DNA from: Thereva unica
Lineage: Eukaryota; Arthropoda; Insecta; Diptera; Therevidae
Direction: 5' to 3'
DNA length: 64,000 nucleotides
NCBI GenBank assembly: GCA_949987705.1
Contig: OX465283.1
Coordinates: 92,863,813 to 92,927,812 of the forward strand
This document shows positions 1-12,600 of the stretch, piece after piece. Positions within the stretch are counted from its first letter, which is position 1; every line of letters starts with the position of its first letter. The notes beneath the pieces are model-generated. The model had not been told where the DNA came from, did no database searches, and worked only from the letters and a program-made list of their open reading frames with translations. The position numbers were made by a program, and so were the translations under genes.

Positions 1-528
1 CAATTTGGCTGAAATTTTTTTTACATAAAGTACAAACATATTGAAGATTACCTGTGAAATTCCCATATTTTTTCATTGAACCTGGCTCGAGTTATGAATT
101 TTTTAAAATTTTGACTTTTCCTAAAAAGGGCCTTATTAAGCAGTTTTGAATCCATTTTTCACGGCCACAAAACCACGCAAACAGACATGTTCGACACATG
201 TTTTCTATCGAAAAAAACTGATCTTTCACGCGGAAGCAAAATCAAAGTCGCTTTTTCAAACCTGATTGAAGAAAAACGACTTTTTAAATGATGATTTTTC
301 AATAAATGTTGATAACTCAAAAACCGCATTTTAAAAAAAGCTGAAATTTTCAGGATAGCTTCTCTATATCATCGAGAAACTACCCTGAAAATTTTGTCTT
401 GGGTATTTGAAATTACTTGTGATAAACTAAAAAATCAAAATTCTTTTTTTTTTTTTCATTTTTCCCGTTTTTGAACGAACTTAAGTACTGCATTTATTTG
501 TTGTTAAATGTTTTTTTCGAGTATACAA
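1..528 (+). repeat. Left terminal inverted repeat (window-truncated)
   Basis: Matches the reverse complement of 4405-4931 with only scattered differences, for example in the length of the T-run near 445-460. The inner boundary is at the GTATACAA motif (521-528). Confidence 0.9.
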
Positions 529-606
529 GTTGTGTTGTGACTGCATGCGAGTTACTAAAGATGATGCCCTCGAAGCTGGTTAAGCAACACTAGCAATAGT
601 TTAGAA

Positions 607-1211
607 CAGTGAATCCCAAAGTGGGTTCCGCGGAACCTTACGGTTCCATGAAAAATTTTTAGGGTTCCGTGTCACCAGCGCCGAAGCGCAAATACATTCG
701 AAGACTCACTGGCGCTGCGCCGGCCGTTTAACGCGTTCTTGCTAATCAAAAAGTCCGAGTGGCCCTTCTTCCTTGAAATTTGGTCTACGTCACGCCGCGT
801 AACATTTTGGCCGCCATTCCATATAACCATTTCGAGGGGGTTGTGAAGAAAATGGTAATCCGCCCTCTTAAGATGTCGAAGGGGTTGTGAAGAATATTTC
901 AATCCACCCTCTTGAACCTGCCGCCATGGATCTAACGGTATAATGAGTATACCATATTTCATTGTCATCGGAGCTGAAGTTGTGCGCAAAATTTCAGGGT
1001 GATCGGGTAACCAGAAGTATTCAATCGATTGCAAGATATGTACCGGACAAACAGACAGACAAGAAAGCGAACTAATAACAACGTTTTAAAATATATTAAA
1101 GGATAAATATACAAATATATCATATATTATTTTATTTTTTTATCGTTGGGTTCCGCCAAATTTTATACATTGTAGAAAGGTTCCGTACGAAATAAAGTTT
1201 GGGAATCACTG
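607..1211. mobile_element. Non-autonomous hAT element with 8-bp TSD
   Basis: The element starts CAGTGAATCCCAAAG and its other end, read inward, starts CAGTGATTCCCAAAC, giving imperfect TIRs of the hAT type. It is flanked by an exact 8-bp duplication GTTTAGAA at 599-606 and 1212-1219, the duplication length expected of hAT transposases. At 605 bp it has no transposase. Its interior (about 780-1060) contains a piece of the minisatellite-like repeat seen at 6.2-8.2 kb and 28-29.5 kb, including the ggttgtgaagaaa and gccgccatggatc motifs. It lies between the left TIR and the first exon of the host transposon. Confidence 0.9.
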
Positions 1212-1552
1212 GTTTAGAATACGTAGAAAAAACAATGAATAGTAGGGAAACACGGGTGACGAGTTTCGGGGTTTCGGTTAAATTAAAAGGGCACGCCCCA
1301 CTTGGAGCAATGGAGTCCCAAGTAATAACAGAATGGCAATATCGAGCGAAAGTGAGTTCGTAGTTCTTAAGGGTTTCCTGTCAGCTTCTCCAGTTGGAGG
1401 ATGAAGTAAACAAGAAATGAGAGCCGGAGTCAGCGTTGGCATTGTAACGGATGGTAATACGAAGAGAAAAGCGGATAAAAGAAACTAAAGATTAAAGGAT
1501 AGATGGTGAGTAGGATTGAACGTAGTGAGTGAAGTACAGAGTGCGACAAAAA

Positions 1553-4274
1553 ATGTGCTTTTATCAATTCTGTTCAATTGGACTAATCCTGAATGAAGAT
1601 TGTCATCAAAAAGAGTCTGGATCGAAGGATGAGTTTATCAATTATGACGACTTGCTGTCTGAACAAAAAGAATTGTTGCAGCTTCGGATCGAAGCACCTG
1701 TTGAAACGAGTTTGCAAATTCTCGAACAAAAAGATGACGGAAAGGTATTTTAGAAGATTCTATTAAAAGTTTTCGTTCCTGGTTTTCTCATTTCTTTTAT
1801 TTTATTTTTTTTTTCAGAAAACTGTGTGTTCCTTCCATTTTAATAAATTCTTGAAGTTTTACGAAATAAGGCAAAAGAAATGTTGTGATCCATTTTCAAA
1901 ACACAAAAAAGTGGTCACAACTGACTTGCGGCCTATAACACCTTACATGCGTCAAAATACGTTGCTTCTCAACGTATCACTGATACCAGGACAAAAAATT
2001 TGTTCGAACTGCCGTCGAGACATAGACAAACGCATTGCAGAAGAAGAAGCTGATTGCAAAACACAATCAACAGAGTCATTTGAAAAAACGCAATCGACAC
2101 AGTCATTTCAAGGGCTATCAGTATCACAAACTCATGGAAATAGCGAATCGGAATCAACTGACCCTCCGAGGGACGACACAGCTTCTCGTCGACAGTCATC
2201 CGGATATGTTCCTGTGGAGATTCGTCAAAATAAAATCAATGAAAAACTAAAAATGTTTGATTGCCCCCCTTTAAAACGTGCAAAACTAACGGATGACCGA
2301 TTTCTCAAAAAAGCAGTAGACAGTGTGTTCCAAGTCCACGATTCTCTGAAAAAAGACATAGAGAAGACGTACGATTTGAAGCTACCTAATCTAAATGAAG
2401 AAAAATTAAAGAACAGTGACTCACTTGAACTGTTAATGGAAAAACTGAAAGTCAAGTACGATAGTGAAACTTCATTTGATAATAAATTATCACTGTTGAC
2501 ATTACTTCCTGAACACTGGACTTTCAACCAGGCAACGGAATATTTTGGCTGCTCTCGATACGCATTTGATCTAGTTAAAAAACTGAAAAACGAAGACGGT
2601 AGGTACTTTTTTATTTTATTAATAATTTAAAAATAAACTATTAAATTAATTAATTCGCTTTTTTAATTTAACAGGAATCTTGGCTCATCGTCAGAAACGG
2701 AAAAAAGTAATTATTCCAGATGCTGTCAGAGAAAATATCAAAACATTCTATCGGGACGAAAAAAATACTCGAATTTGTCCAGGCTCTAAGGAGTACGTTT
2801 CCGTTGAGAATCCAGAAACTGGAAAGAAGGAAAAACTTCAAAAACAAATGTTGCTCTTCAACCTGAAGGATTTGTATGAAGAATGGAAAGCAGAAAATCC
2901 AGACCTTAAGTGTGGTTTCACGACATTCGCTGCCGAGCGACCAAAAGAGTGCGTCTTAGCTGGTTCTCCTGGTACTCATACTGTTTGCGTCTGTGCCCAG
3001 CATGTAAATATCAAGTTGAAAACAAAAGCTTTATCGCAGGCTGTAACTTACAAGGATCTTATTTCAAAAGCTGTTTGTTCAACCGAACTAACTGACTGCA
3101 TGCTCCATGATTGCCCTGACTGTCCTGGTGTAGATGGTGTTCGAACATATCTCGAGGATAAGTTTTGGGATCAGCTGAAGGAAAAAATAAGTTATCCAAA
3201 CTGGACTTCTCCGACAAAAAACAGCGAAGAAACAGGTTCTGCAAAAAAACGTGTTACTCTTGTAACAATCACAGAAGATTCCAACGACTTTCTGGATTAT
3301 TTATCAGAAGAAATCTGGAACTTGACGATACACCATTTCACCGCAAAAGCTCAGACTGACTGCCTCTACAACCTGAAAAAAAGTCTAAAAACAGACACGT
3401 GCATCATTTTACTTGATTTTGCCGAGAATTACACTTTCATCGCACAGGAATCGATACAGTCATTTTATTTTAGCAACATTCAAGCGACCTTGCACCCGAT
3501 TGTTATGTACTATGTCGACGTGGAAACAGAAAAAACAGAAAAACGAAGTTTCTGTGTGGTAAGCGATGACTTGAATCATGTTGCAGTAACTGTGCACTAC
3601 TTTCTGTCTCAACTCTGGCCCATAATTAAGAAAGAACATCCGCACATCAAAAATGTTTTGTACTTCTCGGACGGTGCTCCTACACAATACAAAAACAAGT
3701 AAGTACGGCATGAATTGACCCATGAAAATGTCAACTTTTTACTTTTGGTAATTTAAAAAAAAAAAATGAAATGTTATCTTGCAGAAGCAACTTTGCAAAT
3801 TTGTGTTTCCACCAAGAAGATTTTGGGATCAAGGTGATATCGCACAATTTTTTTGTAACAAGCCATGGAAAAAGCCCATGTGACGGCATAGGTGCAACTG
3901 TGAAACGAAAGATCACGCGAGCTAATTTACAAAACCCACCCAGTGAGCAAATTCTGACGCCTCGTCAAATCCACGAGTTCATGGAAACTAATGGGGAAAA
4001 CGTTCGGTATAAATATAAATAAAAATTAGAAATACATTGTACAAAATGATGTTACATTTGCTGACTTCAATTTTGTTTTAGTTCCATTTGGGCGTCGAAA
4101 GAAGACATTCAACATCATACAGAAGTATTGTCCGAAAGATTTAAATCAGCAAAAACAATAACTGGTACTCGAAAGTATCATTCCTTTTCACCTTGTGGCG
4201 ACCAACGACATCTTCTACTGAAGAGATTTTCTGTCGAAGCTGACAGTAAGAAGGTCGAAGTCATCAGAAATTAG
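1553..4274 (+). CDS. Transposase-like protein of the long-TIR element, five exons
   Basis: A reading frame of about 803 residues forms from exons 1553-1744, 1818-2598, 2675-3698, 3785-4006 and 4082-4274 (stop TAG). Every intron is short (50-90 bp) with GT donor and AG acceptor, and phases 0, 1, 2 and 2 all agree, so the gene looks intact. The N-terminal half has Cys/His pairs (CSFHF, CSNCRR) that could bind zinc. The C-terminal half has an Asp in LLDFAENYTF, an Asp in YFSDGAPTQYKNK and a conserved SHGKSPCDGIG segment, which are plausible catalytic and core motifs of a DDE/D nuclease. I recognise this protein type as recurrent in invertebrate genomes but cannot name the superfamily. The start is uncertain: ATG 1553 is the first in the frame, and an upstream exon is possible. 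Confidence 0.75.
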
Positions 4275-4404
4275 TAGCACTTGAACACATTTAAATTACA
4301 GTAAAATCAGTGAACTATAATATTTAATCTCGCCAGTTTGTACGTAAAATCAAAAATGATCCTTATCAAGAAATTGTTTTTATATAATTAGATTAAAATA
4401 CCCG

Positions 4405-4977
4405 TTGTATACTCGAAACAAACATTTAACAACAAATAAATGCAGTACTTAAGTTCGTTCAAAAACGGGAAAAATGAAAAAAAAAACAGAATTTTGATTT
4501 TTTAGTTAATCACAAGTAATTTCAAATACCCAAGACAAAATTTTCAGGGTAGTTTCTCGATGATATAGAGAAGCTATCCTGAAAATTTCAGCTTTTTTTA
4601 AAATGCGGTTTTTGAGTTATCAACATTTATTGAAAAATCATCATTTAAAAAGTCGTTTTTCTTCAATCAGGTTTGAAAAAGCGACTTTGATTTTGCTTCC
4701 GCGTGAAAGATCAGTTTTTTTCGATAGAAAACATGTGTCGAACATGTCTGTTTGCGTGTTTTTGTGGCCGTGAAAAATGGATTCAAAACTGCTTAATAAG
4801 GCCCTTTTTAGGAAAAGTCAAAATTTTAAAAAATTCATAACTCGAGCCAGGTTCAATGAAAAAATATGGGAATTTCACAGGTAATCTTCAATATGTTTGT
4901 ACTTTATGTAAAAAAAATTTCAGCCAAATTGGTGAACCTACTGCGCACCGATTTTTCGTACTTGGCTGGAATGACCC
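4405..4977 (-). repeat. Right terminal inverted repeat
   Basis: Inverse copy of 1-528 through base 4931. The further 46 bases are included because they end in a plausible terminus (complement of GGGTCATTCC). Only 4405-4931 is directly supported by alignment within the window. Confidence 0.8.
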
Positions 4978-5171
4978 ATATGTATAATAAGAGTAATTAA
5001 AATGGAAAATTGACACTCGATGTAATCTTTTCACCGCGAACGGTTGTAATAAAGTTAATTGTAATTTCAAAGTTTGTTTTGATTTAATTTTTCTTTCCCT
5101 TCAAATTATTCGTTTAAACCTATGTGCTTGTACTTACGCGAACAGTCGCTCATCAAAATTCCCTCGTCATT

Positions 5172-5387
5172 TACCTAGTTTATAGCTACTGCAAAAATAA
5201 TTCGAATTATGGATCATCCCAAATTTTTTACCCTATAAACGAGGTAATTCGAATTATGGCTTAAACCGAAATATTTCGGCTTACGCCTAGTTATAAGAAA
5301 GTATTTAATACCCGTTTATACGCTAATTCGAAATTTGGATGTAACTTTGAGTTAAATCGATTTAATTTTTCTGCTATAAACTAGGTA
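5172..5387. mobile_element. Small MITE with TACCTAGTTTATAGC ends
   Basis: The 15-base motif TACCTAGTTTATAGC at 5172 is repeated in inverse orientation ending at 5387, with looser similarity continuing inward. The outermost TA could be the target duplication, which would suggest a Tc1/mariner-type MITE of about 215 bp. No coding capacity. Confidence 0.5.
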
Positions 5388-6179
5388 TATTACGAACTTT
5401 CAAACAACATCCAGCAGCTCACTGTCATCATTCTCATTAATCTTAGAACATTTTCTATTATATATCCTATGTTGAGGACAATAGTACTGAATTCTGATTT
5501 TTCCGATTGCGTTCTCATCTTTTGTTTTAAATGACGTTTTCCAATATGTGCCTAAATGAGTGATCATTCAGACATGCATCAATATCATCGGCCCAAATAT
5601 TTGTCCGGACAGCCGGCAACATTTGCCCGGAATCTATGCCAATAAAACAGTAACTGCCCAAAATAATTAGTTTTTACATCTTAAATCTCGCGGTGTTCTG
5701 TTAATAGATACTTTATTTACCATGGTACACTCATCGCATTCCCAGACAGCCATCATGCAGTCTTGTAAAACTTTAGATTTTTTCCACGCAGGTTTTTAGA
5801 TTTGTTCCACGCAGGATTTTCCATATGATCTACTTCGATCGGAATCTTAAGCATAGAATGAGCTGTTCTTCCTGATGTGAGTAAAGTTTCCGAAATCTCT
5901 GCTACTGTCCTGATCTCATATTGACCAAATAACCGACCTTTCGAAACGTTAAAAAGCGTGGGACTTTACCTATATTCTTATTTTATTATTACTGCAACTT
6001 TTCGCTAGCGCTCCATACATCATATATTCTGGCTTAAGCAAAAAAGTTTTCATTCAACATAATTTTTTACATTTTAGTTCATTTCTAAACAAAACCATAT
6101 TTTTAAGTTTTTTAAACTAAATTTATAGTTTTCTACCTTTTAGTTTATTATATGTCTCCCGTTATTTTGTGGTGACCGA
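5388..6179. other. No recognisable feature
   Basis: AT-rich sequence with no long reading frame, TIR or homology that I can see. The same holds for 4978-5171. Confidence 0.5.
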
Positions 6180-7050
6180 TATTTAAAATGAGGTTACCCA
6201 GCTTACTGTACTTTATTCATCATACACTTTTATTTAATATCCATACCGAGAGCGTTGGAAGAAAAGGTAGTTCGCCATTTTGTGTTGGCTGCCATTTTAA
6301 ATTTGGAATTACACCACCCAGGTAATAGTACTCTACTTGTCATATCCTTTCATTTGATAGCCATACCGATCGTGATGTAAATAAACATTTGAATTTGGAA
6401 TAGCCCCAAATAGGTAATTATAATATACTTATCATTCCCGTTCATTTTATACCCGTGTCGGCGGTCAGCGAGCACAATTGCGAAATTCGGTCGCCATCTT
6501 GAAACGGCTATCTTGATTTTTTTTATAAAAGGGTCAGATTGCATTGTCACTTAAACTGTACATGTGTGCAAAATTTGAATCTGATCGGTTATATGGAAGT
6601 GGATCAAAAACAATTTTCAAGATTTGTCTACATACATAGGAGAGAAGTGGTATGAAGGAGCCAGGTTTTCAAAGACCCACTTGCATTATTCCGGTATACC
6701 GAAATAATGCAAGTGGCTCTTTCAAAACCTGGCTCCTTCATACCACTTCTCCCCTACATCCATACATACATACAGGTAGAGCTAATATATAGTGCATACA
6801 AGCCTAAAACATGCCCGCCAAAATACTGAATCTTCCAGTGAAAGTCCCATCCCAATCGGATTAGCCGTTTCCGAGATAAGCCCGAACAAACAGACAGACA
6901 GACATACAGCCATACAGATACAGACAGACAAAAATATTAAATACGTGATTTCGTTTAAAAATCATGTAAATAACCATTTAAAATTAAAAAAAACACAATT
7001 ATTTTGAAATCACAGACAGACACTCCAATATAATATTTATATAGATAGAA
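6180..7050 (+). repeat. Dispersed repeat, copy 1 (minisatellite-bearing family)
   Basis: The left half has about three diverged units of the motif 'catttgata-cccatgtcg...gccatcttg' seen as clean 128-bp repeats at 28-29.5 kb. The right half has a conserved block (ccgccaaaatactg... agtcccatcccaatc...acagacagaca) and a 3' tail ending tatatagatagaag. Copy 3 (7607-8240) matches it along its length. There are no coding genes. The layout (internal tandem units, tail-to-head adjacency, AT-rich junctions) resembles DINE-1/Helentron-like non-autonomous elements, but I see no diagnostic ends, so the class is inference. Confidence 0.65.
6638..6755. mobile_element. Snap-back MITE of 118 bp with ACAT duplication
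   Basis: A near-perfect palindrome centred on CGGTATACCG at 6692-6701. The two arms, about 57 bases each, differ at only a few places. Flanks are ACAT at 6634-6637 and 6756-6759. The corresponding place in copy 3 of the surrounding repeat (around 7965) lacks the palindrome, showing that it is an insertion. Confidence 0.8.
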
Positions 7051-7606
7051 GATGTCTCCGGGCGATTCAATAAAATTCAGTATGGAGCTAACATATGTAT
7101 ATACACCCAACAACGACTCTCTCGTCTCTATCAGCAAAATATTTTTCTTTATCGAGTGAAAAAGAAGCCCCTACAAACGATCAGAAAGACTTCGTCCCTA
7201 TCTATTATTACAACCATTAAATATATGTACTTCATAGCCTGAACGACGAAAGCCTCCACTTCTTGGTAATTTTTTAAAGAATCAAAGTTTCAGAAAAGGT
7301 AGTATTTGCAAGGCCAATAATAAATATAGACGTCTGCCATTCGAAACCTTATTCTACTATCGGATCACAATGAAAAACTGATACGATAACCGGAAAAAAT
7401 TATCCCTGATAGAGTACTAACTTTTTTTATCATCGCAATTGTAGACCCGAAAGAATTCTATTTAAATATCCATTATTTAGATAAAGCTCTGTGAGGTCTA
7501 CAATTGTAATGAAAGATCAATAACCATATGAAGTTAGAAAAACAAAATTATATTTTGAAATCACAGACAGAAAAGCCTTTTATATTTAGATAGATAGAAG
7601 ACAGAT
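7051..7606 (+). repeat. Dispersed repeat, copy 2 (shares only the 3' tail)
   Basis: Starts directly after the tagatagaag tail of copy 1. Its last 85 bases (7523-7606) match the 3' tails of copies 1 and 3 (ataaccat...ttgaaatcacagacag...tagatagaag). The interior is different and holds nothing I recognise. Confidence 0.5.
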
Positions 7607-8240
7607 TGGAATGATGCCACTCAGGTAATAGTATTTTACTTATCATATCCTTTCGTTTGATATCTATATTTGGTGGGTTCTAAGGAAAAAGTAATCCACC
7701 ATTTTGTATTGGTCGCCATTTTGAATTTGGAATGACACCATATAGGTAATTGCACTGTACTGATCATCCCCATTCATTTGATACCCATGTCGAGGGTCGG
7801 GGGGCGCAATTGCGAAATTCAGCCGCCTTCCTGGAACCGCCATCTTGATTTATTTACAAAGTGGTCAGATTGCATTGTCACGCGAACTATACATATGGGT
7901 AAAATTTCAAGTTGGTCGGTTATATAAAAGTGGGTCAAAATCAATTTTCAAGATTTGTCTATATACATACATCCATACATACTTACAGGTACAGCTAATA
8001 TATAGTGTATATAAATAGCCTAAAACGTGCCCGCCAAAATACTGTATCTTCCAGTGAAAGTCCCATCCCAATCAGATTAGCCGTTTCCGAGATTAGCCCG
8101 AACAAACAGACAGACATACAGACAGACAAAAATTTTAAAAATGCTTGATTTCATTTTAAAATCATGTAAATAACCATATAAAATTGACAAAACACAATTA
8201 TTTTGAAATCACAGACATACACTCCATTTATATTTATAAG
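7607..8240 (+). repeat. Dispersed repeat, copy 3
   Basis: Begins right after the tail of copy 2. Contains about two diverged minisatellite units, then the conserved block (tataaatagcctaaaacgtg, ccgccaaaatactg, acagacagac) and the 3' tail. Aligns with copy 1 without the 118-bp palindrome. Confidence 0.65.
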
Positions 8241-9554
8241 ATGACTTAGTTTTATTTAACGCCAGCTGGTCTTCTACAGATTTGGTTTTATCTGTCTTTG
8301 CAATGCAAACTCCAAAATTTTCTAAACTAAACTGACTTTTCACCATTTGCTGCAAATCTTCGTCAGCAATGTGACAACATGTGAAATTTGTCTGACTTAA
8401 TTCTGCTTCGATTGGACCATTCAGCAGCCATCCTAACTTGGTTTTTGATAACATTGGCCCGTTTTCATCTGGGTTGATGACAGCCCTTGTTGTTATTATG
8501 TTTGCGTGTCGTTGTCCGATTAATAACATTGGTTGTGTGTTGTGCAGCTTGTTTAGATTTACTAGGTTGTTGGATATTTCTTGTGAGATTTTTATAATCG
8601 ATTTGCTGCGTTGGCAAATTCAAATCGTTTACCAATCGAACGTCTTTTAACGTGAATTCGTTGTTGTTGCCACCGCTACTGGTTATACTTGCGATCTCGG
8701 CTTATGGTTCGTATCGGTAAAGTCCTCCTGTCCAACTGAAGCAGAATGGTTGTACAGCACCTTGTATCCCTACATCATGTGCCACCTTCAAATCCATTAT
8801 TGTGGTTGTGCTACCTTCATCTAAAAATGAAATAATTTCTTTCGACCCTACTGGTCCGTGAATTTGTATTGGGAGCATTTTTAACAAACCATTTTTCTTC
8901 TCTGCAATGCAGCCACTGAAGGCCTGTGGTGTTGGTACCGCTTTTTCCATTCGTTTTTATGCAGCAATCGATGGTGAAATTTGTCACAATTGTCAATTTT
9001 GCACATTTCACGTTGAGAGCATTGATCATCATAAAAATGTAAGCAGCAGTAACATGCTTTGTGTTGGTTTGCTAAGTCCCACCTTTTCCTAATTTCAGCC
9101 TTTTTGAAGATGTTGCACTTGTCAAGAGAATGCTTTTCTTCATTGCATATTGAGCAAATTGTTTCACCTTTCGGTTTTCGTTGGTCCGAGTCCAATACTT
9201 TTTGCTGGTATGTGTTGGCTTGACAGTTGTTTATTTCTGTTACCTTCTTGAAGAATGAGAGGTCAGCCTGCTTTTGTGTCCATTCTGCAAAGACGTAAAA
9301 ATCACAATTTGCTGGACGTACGCCTTTTTCGTTCAAAAATGCCCTATTCTCTAAGTAAGTTTTCAGAGAGCCTTTCAATCATCATAGCCATTAACTTTTG
9401 AGTATTAACGAGCTTATTTTCAGTGAACTCCAGTGCTGAACAGATATTTTTTACAGCGCAATTGAACTCTTCAAAATCGGCCAACTCACTCACTTGTCCG
9501 ATTTTTTTTTGCCTTCTTCATCAGCTCTAATGCTATGTTTTCATTACCACCATA
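8241..9554 (-). pseudogene. BEL/Pao gag-pol remnant, C-terminal gag to pol
   Basis: Read on the minus strand: 9378-8881 encodes a gag C-terminus with the BEL/Pao-type Cys/His array (CSICNEEKH, ACYCC, CKIDNC...HHRLLH). The frame then shifts into an aspartic-protease-like stretch (8950-8702), where the active site reads FLDEGS in place of a DSG-like triplet, and then into LIGQRHANI...LSKTKLGWLLNGP (8529-8250), the linker before reverse transcriptase typical of Pao pol. It ends at the repeat boundary near 8240, so RT, RNase H and integrase are missing. Frameshifts make it dead. The N-terminal gag lies at 15936-16234, beyond the LINE insertion. Confidence 0.85.
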
Positions 9555-9657
9555 TATATATATAGATTTTCGAGGGATATCGAATCAGACCACTATTTGC
9601 GGGTCCCTTTTCGTCCCTCTGCCTAGAGTCATCTTATTGGGGTTGCAGTGGGTTGTC

Positions 9658-12600
9658 CTATTGCTCCCTTACTTCGACTCCCCTAGTTATCGCCAGCAGC
9701 TGATTGAAGGGAGTCTGCCTCATGTGCTCCATCCAATGGAGTCCAGTTATGGCAGCCCTTTTCCTCGCCACCGCCGGACAGTGACACACTATGTGTGTGG
9801 CCGTCTCAGGTTCCTCCAGGCACATCCGACAGGTGTCATCCTCCAGAATTCCCATTCTTTTTAGGTGATACCTGAAACATCCGTGTCCTGTAATTAGTGC
9901 CACCAACCATCTGAGGGTTCTCCTTTGCATATGCAGGATCCTTCTTCTGGCTGCGGTAATCGGCAACGTAAGCACCATCTTAGCCTGCCTACACGTGGTC
10001 ATAGCGTCCCACCGTCTCCGGTGTTCCTCAGCGACCCATTTCTCGATGTAGTTCCTTACCAACCCTCTGCCAATGGCAGAGTATGGCTCCGGTCCCCAGA
10101 ATTCCGAGGTTGACCCCTGTTTTGCCAGGTTGTCAACCTTTTCGTTCCCATCGATGCCTGTATGTCCTCTAACCCAAGCTAGCGTCACGTTGTTTTGTTG
10201 CGCACACCTGTTCAGTTTTTGGACACATTCCAAGGCCAGAGACGCATTAATCTCTGTCTGATTCATGCGCTTAATCACAGCCTGATTGTCCAGTGCTATA
10301 AGGATACTTCTTCCCTGCACCTGACCCTCATTTATGTGATCCAGCGCGTGCAGCAGAGCAAGCATTTCCGCCTGGTAGACTGAGGTGTAATTCCCCAAAG
10401 CCAGAGAGCAGGTCAGATTTAAGTCCTCTGAGAAGACTCCCGCACCTGCTCTGCCGTCAATCATGGATCCGTCCGTGAAGATATATATGTCTTCCGGTCT
10501 CCCTTCCGGGAGCGTTCCGTTCCCTATGAGGGTTTTATGATACCTTTCGGTCACCCTCATTTTTGTGATCCCTTCCATGGGCATCATGAGCTCCCTAATA
10601 CCTTTAATGCGATCCAGGATCTTCATGTGCCCATATAAGGTTCCTGACGCCTGCCATGCGGCATCCCGTCTCATCCGAATCGCTGAGGCTGCCGCAGTCT
10701 TCATCACCTGGGGATCTAACGGCAGCAGACCTAACAGCGCCTCCAATGCCGCGGCGGGTGTGGTGCGGAAAGCACCGCTCACACCTACGCTGGCCATTCT
10801 TTGCACCTTGTCCAAATGCCTCTTGACGGTTTTCTGTGTGGCTTTAGTCCACCAGACCACCGAGGCATAAGTTATGATGGGTCTCACCATCATGGTATAT
10901 GTCCAGTATGCTAACCTTGGTGAGATACCCCACCTTAGTCCACATACTCTTCTGCACTGGTGAAGCACCCTTGTCGCCTTCTTAATCTTCTCTTCAACGT
11001 GGTATTTCCAGGTTAGTCGCGAGTCCAAGTATACACCCAGATACTTGACCATCCCAGACACCTTGATCCTCGATCCAAAAAGCATGAGGGGCTGAAAATC
11101 CAGATCTTTAATCTTCCTAGTGAAGATTATCGCGTCTGTCTTATTGGCATTTATGGTGAGGCCCTGTTCCGTACAGCCCTGTTACGTACAGCCCTTTTCC
11201 TCGCCACCGCCGGACAGTGACACACTATGTGTGTGGCCGTCTCAGGTTCCTCCAGGCACATCCGACAGGTGTCATCCTCCAGAATTCCCATTCTTTTTAG
11301 GTGATACCTGAAACATCCGTGTCCTGTAATTAGTGCCACCAACCATCTGAGGGTTCTCCTTTGCATATGCAGGATCCTTCTTCTGGCTGCGGTAATCGGC
11401 AACGTAAGCACCATCTTAGCCTGCCTACACGTGGTCATAGCGTCCCACCGTCTCCGGTGTTCCTCAGCGACCCATTTCTCGATGTAGTTCCTTACCAACC
11501 CTCTGCCAATGGCAGAGTATGGCTCCGGTCCCCAGAATTCCGAGGTTGACCTCTGTTTTGCCAGGTTGTCAACCTTTTCGTTCCCATCGATGCCTGTATG
11601 TCCTCTAACCCAAGCTAGCGTCACGTTGTTTTGTTGCGCACAACTGTTCAGTTTTTGGACACATTCCAAGGCCAGAGACGCATTAATCTCTGTCTGATTC
11701 ATGCGCTTAATCACAGCCTGATTGTCCAGTGCTATAAGGATACTTCTTCCCTGCACCTGACCCTCATTTATGTGATCCAGCGCGTGCAGCAGAGCAAGCA
11801 TTTCCGCCTGGTAGACTGAGGTGTAATTCCCCAAAGCCAGAGAGCAGGTCCGATTTAAGTCCTCTGAGAAGACTCCCGCACCTGCTCTGCCGTCAATCAT
11901 GGATCCGTCCGTGAAGATATATATGTCTTCCGGTCTCCCTTCCGGGAGCGTTCCGTTCCCTATGAGGGTTTTATGATACCTTTCGGTCACCCTCATTTTT
12001 GTGATCCCTTCCATGGGCATCATGAGCTCCCTAATACCTTTAATGCGATCCAGGATCTTCATGTGCCCATATAAGGTTCCTGACGCCTGCCATGCGGCAT
12101 CCCGTCTCATCCGAATCGCTGAGGCTGCCGCAGTCTTCATCACCTGGGGATCTAACGGCAGCAGACCTAACAGCGCCTCCAATGCCGCGGCGGGTGTGGT
12201 GCGGAAAGCACCGCTCACACCTACGCTGGCCATTCTTTGCACCTTGTCCAAATGCCTCTTGACGGTTTTCTGTGTGGCTTTAGTCCACCAGACCACCGAG
12301 GCATAAGTTATGATGGGTCTCACCATCATGGTATATGTCCAGTATGCTAACCTTGGTGAGATACCCCACCTTAGTCCACATACTCTTCTGCACTGGTGAA
12401 GCACCCTTGTCGCCTTCTTAATCTTCTCTTCAACGTGGTATTTCCAGGTTAGTCGCGAGTCCAAGTATACACCCAGATACTTGACCATCCCAGACACCTT
12501 GATCCTCGATCCAAAAAGCATGAGGGGCTGAAAATCCAGATCTTTAATCTTCCTAGTGAAGATTATCGCGTCTGTCTTATTGGCATTTATGGTGAGGCCC

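Larger units (their letters stand above)
1..4977 (+). mobile_element. Long-TIR DNA transposon, superfamily unassigned
   Basis: Bases 1-528 and 4405-4931 are inverted copies of each other and flank a spliced gene. The window cuts the left end. Bases 4932-4977 probably continue the right TIR, because read on the minus strand they would give a terminus beginning GGGTCATTCC; this part is inference, since its left counterpart lies outside the window. No target-site duplication can be tested for the same reason. The element is interrupted at 607-1211 by a hAT-type element. Long TIRs plus a multi-exon transposase recall Sola-like or other rare superfamilies, but I cannot assign one from memory. Confidence 0.85.

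Noticed and set aside
672..1034. 120-codon minus-strand frame inside the hAT element
   Set aside because: No similarity to transposase; it reads through repeat-derived sequence.
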